Origin: JAHFRG01 sp041495205
GTDB taxonomy: Bacteria; Pseudomonadota; Gammaproteobacteria; Burkholderiales; JAHFRG01
Length of the DNA stretch: 8,932 nt
Assembly (NCBI GenBank): GCA_041495205.1
Contig: JBGQCF010000058.1
Span: 1 to 8,932 of the forward strand
Reading direction: 5' to 3'
The translations under genes were made by a program, and so were the position numbers. The notes below the pieces were generated by a model. It did not search any database. It saw nothing but the letters and a program-made list of their open reading frames with translations, and was not told where the DNA came from. Below are positions 6,326 through 8,932 of this stretch, in pieces (the stretch's first letter is position 1; every line of letters begins with the position of its first letter).

Positions 6326-6952
6326 ATGTTTGGACGCCTGATACCCCGCGAAGGCCGCTTCTTTGAATATTTCAACGAACATGCCGAACAACTGGTGCTC
6401 GGCGCGACCGAGCTCAAAGCGCTGATGAGTGACATCAGCGAACTGCAAATACGCGCCCGCAACATCGAGAGCATCGAAAACAAGGCGGACCAGATTACCC
6501 ATCAGACCATGCAGTTGCTGCACCAGACTTTCATCACCCCGCTCGACCGCGACGAGATCCACCAATTGATAACCAAGATGGATGACATCCTTGATTTGAT
6601 GGAGGATGCGTCGCAATGCATGTTTCTCTACGACATTCGCGCCGTCAGCGATGAGGCAAAAAAACTCGCCGATATCTGCCTGTCCTGTACGGAAAAGGTG
6701 AAAGCCGCTGTCAAGCATCTTTCCAATATGGAAAACGCGGAATCCATTCTCAACCTCTGCACCGAAATTGACCAGCTGGAAACCGTTGCCGACCAAGTGA
6801 TGCGCACTGCCATGGCAAAACTGTTCCGCGAGGAGCCGGATACGCGCCAGCTCTTCAAGATGAAGGAAATCTACCAGCTGCTTGAAGCCGTGACGGACCG
6901 CTGCGAGGATGTCGCGAACATCATAGAAGGCATCGTTCTCGAGAACGCCTGA
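6326..6952 (+). CDS. DUF47 family PhoU-like protein, Pit accessory protein
   Basis: This 208-residue, mostly helical protein belongs to the DUF47 (TIGR00153) family, related to PhoU and regularly encoded directly upstream of Pit-type phosphate transporters, where it is thought to modulate transport. Signature acidic and Asn-containing helices are visible: IESIENKADQITHQ (47-60), TPLDRDEIHQLITKMDDILD (71-90), EIDQLETVADQVM (147-159) and the terminal EIYQLLEAVTDRCEDVANII (181-200). These repeated E/D-rich helix motifs resemble the metal-binding ExxxD motifs of PhoU. The ATG follows TTGAGGA with short spacing. The stop (TGA, 6950-6952) overlaps the ribosome site of pit, so the two are cotranscribed and probably coupled. 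It is not a true PhoU of the Pst system, since no pst genes are present. Confidence 0.93.
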   Translation: MFGRLIPREGRFFEYFNEHAEQLVLGATELKALMSDISELQIRARNIESIENKADQITHQTMQLLHQTFITPLDRDEIHQLITKMDDILDLMEDASQCMFLYDIRAVSDEAKKLADICLSCTEKVKAAVKHLSNMENAESILNLCTEIDQLETVADQVMRTAMAKLFREEPDTRQLFKMKEIYQLLEAVTDRCEDVANIIEGIVLENA

Positions 6953-6966
6953 GGACGTCCGCATCC

Positions 6967-7959
6967 ATGAGTCTCGAAGTCGTTATCTTCCTGGTCGCGT
7001 TGGCGTTAGTCTTCGACTTCATGAACGGCTTTCACGACGCCGCCAACTCCATCGCGACTATTGTCTCCACCGGTGTGCTCAAGCCGCACTGGGCAGTCGT
7101 CTGGGCCGCTCTGTTCAACTTCATCGCCTACTTCGTTTTTCCGCTCAAGGTAGCGGCGACCATTGGCAAGGGCACGATTGACCCCGCAATCATTGACCAC
7201 TACGTTGTGTTCGGCACACTGGTCGGCGCGATCAGCTGGGATGTGATCACCTGGTACTACGGCATTCCCTCCAGTTCGTCGCATGCCCTGATCGGCGGCC
7301 TCGCCGGCGCCGCAGTGGCTAAGGCCGGGGCCGGATCATTGGTGGCCGCGAGCCTTATCAAGATCGTCACTTTCATCGTCGTTGCGCCGCTCATGGGCTT
7401 CGTGTTCAGTTCACTGTTGATGATCGCTGCCTCCTGGCTGTTCTTCCGCACCAGACCGCAGCGAGTGGACAAGTGGTTCAGGCGGCTGCAGCTTGTTTCT
7501 GCCTCGCTCTACAGCCTGGGGCACGGCGCCAACGACGCCCAGAAGACCGCCGGCATCATCTGGATGCTGCTGATCGCTGCCGGCATAACCACGGCGATGG
7601 ACCCGGTGCCGATATGGGCGGTTTTTGCCTGCTACGTGGCGATGAGCCTCGGCACCCTGTTCGGCGGCTGGCGCATTGTCAAAACCATGGGGCAAAAGAT
7701 CACCAAGCTCAAGCCCGTGGGCGGCTTTTGCGCCGAGACCGGCGGTGCTGCGACCCTGTTTCTGTCCGCCGGGTTTGGCATTCCGGTTTCGACCACTCAC
7801 ACCATTACCGGCTCCATTGTCGGCGTCGGTGCGGCGAAAAAGCTCTCCGCCGTGCACTGGGGTGTGGCGGGCAATATCGTGGTGGCCTGGCTGCTCACCA
7901 TTCCCTGCTCGGCGTTTATCTCTGCGATCGCGTGGTGGTTGGGTAAAACTTATTTGTAA
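6967..7959 (+). CDS. pit: Low-affinity inorganic phosphate transporter, Pit family
   Basis: This 330-residue inner-membrane protein belongs to the PHO4/PiT family, which imports phosphate (as a neutral metal-phosphate complex) by proton symport. The two inverted family signatures are clear: DFMNGFHDAANSIAT at 17-31 and SLGHGANDAQKTAGII at 183-198. The paired PSSSSHALIGG (101-111) and VSTTHTITGSI (274-284) loops are also present. About ten hydrophobic segments span the length. It is shorter than E. coli PitA (about 500 residues) because the central cytoplasmic loop is reduced, as in many bacterial DUF47-linked Pit proteins. The ATG lies 14 nt after the DUF47 stop and uses GAGGA at 6951-6955. 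The gene converges on an rRNA operon, with two bidirectional terminators between them. Confidence 0.95.
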   Translation: MSLEVVIFLVALALVFDFMNGFHDAANSIATIVSTGVLKPHWAVVWAALFNFIAYFVFPLKVAATIGKGTIDPAIIDHYVVFGTLVGAISWDVITWYYGIPSSSSHALIGGLAGAAVAKAGAGSLVAASLIKIVTFIVVAPLMGFVFSSLLMIAASWLFFRTRPQRVDKWFRRLQLVSASLYSLGHGANDAQKTAGIIWMLLIAAGITTAMDPVPIWAVFACYVAMSLGTLFGGWRIVKTMGQKITKLKPVGGFCAETGGAATLFLSAGFGIPVSTTHTITGSIVGVGAAKKLSAVHWGVAGNIVVAWLLTIPCSAFISAIAWWLGKTYL

Positions 7960-7970
7960 CCTAAAACGCT

Positions 7971-8010
7971 GCCTCATGTCGTAAACACAAGTAGGTAGTG
8001 CCTCGCTTTA
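7971..8010. repeat. Degenerate third copy of the rRNA-terminator flank repeat
   Basis: Starting 11 bp after the pit stop, the sequence can be aligned with 8180-8229: gcc.catgt, taaac.caa..aggt and gtgc.tcgct are shared, with small deletions. It lacks the terminator hairpin and the 5S remnant. The alignment was made by eye. Confidence 0.45.
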
Positions 8011-8070
8011 GTGTTCGCCGCACGTTGTCATAAACTCAAGCAGGTCACCGATTGTGCTTCGCTCAAAATA

Positions 8071-8097
8071 AAAAAGCCCTCACGAGGAGGGCTTTTT
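8071..8097. terminator. Bidirectional Rho-independent terminator, copy 1
   Basis: AAAAAGCCCTC (8071-8081) and GAGGGCTTTTT (8087-8097) form perfect arms around ACGAG. An A-run on one side and a T-run on the other allow termination on both strands. It is the first terminator met by transcripts from pit and the second met by rRNA transcripts. Confidence 0.93.
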
Positions 8098-8106
8098 GTT
8101 TATGGT

Positions 8107-8126
8107 GCCTGGCGGTGACCTACTTT
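8107..8126 (-). pseudogene. Truncated 5S rRNA remnant (3'-terminal 20 nt)
   Basis: The 20 bases at 8107-8126 are identical to 8270-8289, the 3' end of the intact 5S gene, and are followed by the same terminator. The rest of a 5S gene is missing: from 8127 the sequence is unrelated. It cannot fold as a 5S RNA and is a leftover of the duplication. Confidence 0.85.
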
Positions 8127-8136
8127 GGCTTCCACA

Positions 8137-8155
8137 TAACTTGCTGCGCAAGTTA
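8137..8155. repeat. Perfect 8-bp hairpin in the spacer between the direct repeats
   Basis: TAACTTGC (8137-8144) and GCAAGTTA (8148-8155) pair around a TGC triloop. The spacer 8127-8176 is unique to this interval and also runs into a second hairpin, GCGGC-TTC-GCCGC (8172-8184 region). No T-run follows, so it is not a typical terminator. Confidence 0.6.
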
Positions 8156-8176
8156 GTGTCCGTCGCAACAGGCGGC

Positions 8177-8289
8177 TTCGCCGCATGTTGTCATAAACTC
8201 AAACAGGTCACCGATTGTGCTTCGCTCAAAATAAAAAAGCCCTCACGAGGAGGGCTTTTTGTTTATGGTGCCTGGCGGTGACCTACTTT
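8177..8289. repeat. Direct repeat copy 2 (includes the 3' end of the intact 5S gene)
   Basis: This is the parental-looking copy: the same flank and terminator as 8014-8126, but continuous with the complete 5S gene at 8270-8383. Orientation is direct. Confidence 0.97.
8234..8260. terminator. rRNA operon terminator, copy 2 (bidirectional)
   Basis: AAAAAGCCCTC (8234-8244), loop ACGAG, GAGGGCTTTTT (8250-8260), identical to the hairpin at 8071-8097. On the minus strand it lies about 10 nt after the 5S 3' end and is the primary terminator of the rRNA operon. Confidence 0.93.
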
Positions 8290-8383
8290 CGCGTACGAAT
8301 GCACACTATCATCGGCGCTGAGGCGTTTCACGGCCCTGTTCGGGATGGGAAGGGGTGGGGCCACCTCGCTATAGCCGCCAAGC
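8270..8383 (-). rRNA. rrf: 5S ribosomal RNA
   Basis: On the minus strand GCTTGGCGG (8383-8375) pairs with CCGCCAGGC (8278-8270) to form the terminal helix of a 114-nt 5S rRNA. Inside are the conserved CCATCCCGAACAGG-type loop C segment, CCGTGAAACGCC, GCGCCGATGATAGTG and GAAAGTAGGTCACCGCC. The sequence style is betaproteobacterial. It lies downstream of the 23S gene in the usual order. Exact ends may differ by one or two bases. Confidence 0.95.
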
Positions 8384-8509
8384 GTAACTTGAAAACCAGA
8401 AGCCGGGATCAGGATTATCGATATATGCAAGCCTTGGCCTGCCTCTAGCTAAAAACGGAAGAAGTAAATCGGGATTGATTGTATCCGGCAAACCACCACT
8501 TAAGGTTAT
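8384..8509 (-). other. 23S-5S internal transcribed spacer
   Basis: About 126 nt between the 23S 3' end and the 5S 5' end. No tRNA gene or coding frame is visible. It should contain half of the 23S processing stem, whose partner upstream of 23S lies outside the window. Confidence 0.8.

Positions 8510-8932
<423 letters not shown>

Larger units (their letters stand above)
8014..8126. repeat. Direct repeat copy 1 (flank + terminator + 5S 3' end)
   Basis: This 113-bp block recurs at 8177-8289 with a constant offset of 163 bp, no gaps, and two differences (8022 C versus T; 8040 G versus A). It contains a 57-bp flank, the hairpin at 8071-8097, a short spacer and 20 nt identical to the 3' end of the 5S gene. 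Beyond 8126 the similarity stops abruptly. Confidence 0.97.

Noticed and set aside
6287..6964. 225-residue minus-strand open frame opposite the DUF47 gene
   Set aside because: Antisense to a conserved protein in a tight operon with pit; no supporting motif.
7411..7977. 188-residue minus-strand frame opposite pit
   Set aside because: Arg/Gly/His-rich shadow of the transporter gene; pit signatures on the plus strand are unambiguous.
7971..8289. CRISPR array or transposon-like inverted-repeat element
   Set aside because: The repeats are two long direct copies with one spacer and include rRNA sequence; no terminal inverted repeats, transposase or regular spacing.
8096..8448. Small plus-strand open frames across the terminators and 5S
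   Set aside because: They translate rRNA and terminator sequence; one runs straight through the 5S gene.

Overview
The window looks like ordinary chromosome from a betaproteobacterium. This rests on the 5S and 23S rRNA sequence style, the isocitrate dehydrogenase kinase/phosphatase, the SWIB protein with a histone-H1-like tail, the DUF47-Pit phosphate pair, and moderately high GC. I cannot fix the genus. No phage, IS element, CRISPR array or defence system is visible.

Layout, left to right. (1) 1-276 (+) is the C-terminal end of a formyltransferase-family protein. It converges on (2) a two-gene minus-strand unit: a fumarylacetoacetate hydrolase (FAH)-family protein (GTG start at 2120), then a ketopantoate-reductase-family protein (338-1327). 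(3) 2121-2430 is about 310 bp without a gene; it holds a 28-bp imperfect palindrome and a weak terminator-like hairpin. (4) A tRNA-Lys(CTT) at 2431-2506 (-) lies 36 nt downstream of aceK (2543-4324, -), which itself overlaps the end of dsbB (4311-4820, -) by 14 nt. (5) Next comes a SWIB/MDM2-domain protein (4995-5366, -) with a strong terminator, then msrA (5505-6080, -). (6) Divergent from msrA, a DUF47/PhoU-like protein and a Pit phosphate transporter form a tight plus-strand operon (6326-7959), preceded by a leader with nested inverted repeats. (7) Facing that operon is the 3' end of an rRNA operon on the minus strand: 23S 3' part (8510-8932, running off the edge), spacer, and 5S (8270-8383).

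The most unusual feature is the interval between pit and 5S. A 113-bp block made of the rRNA terminator, its downstream flank and the last 20 nt of the 5S gene occurs twice, 163 bp apart, with two mismatches. A third, degenerate copy of the flank lies just after pit. The left-hand block therefore holds a truncated 5S remnant, and the rRNA operon and pit face each other across two near-identical bidirectional terminators.

Functionally the genes are housekeeping: central carbon control (AceK), envelope disulfide formation (DsbB), methionine sulfoxide repair (MsrA), phosphate uptake (DUF47-Pit), a nucleoid or DNA-associated candidate (SWIB) and translation RNAs. I see no convincing new multi-gene system. 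The points worth following are the rRNA terminator duplication, the SWIB protein, the dsbB-aceK overlap, and the uncertain substrate of the reductase paired with the FAH protein.
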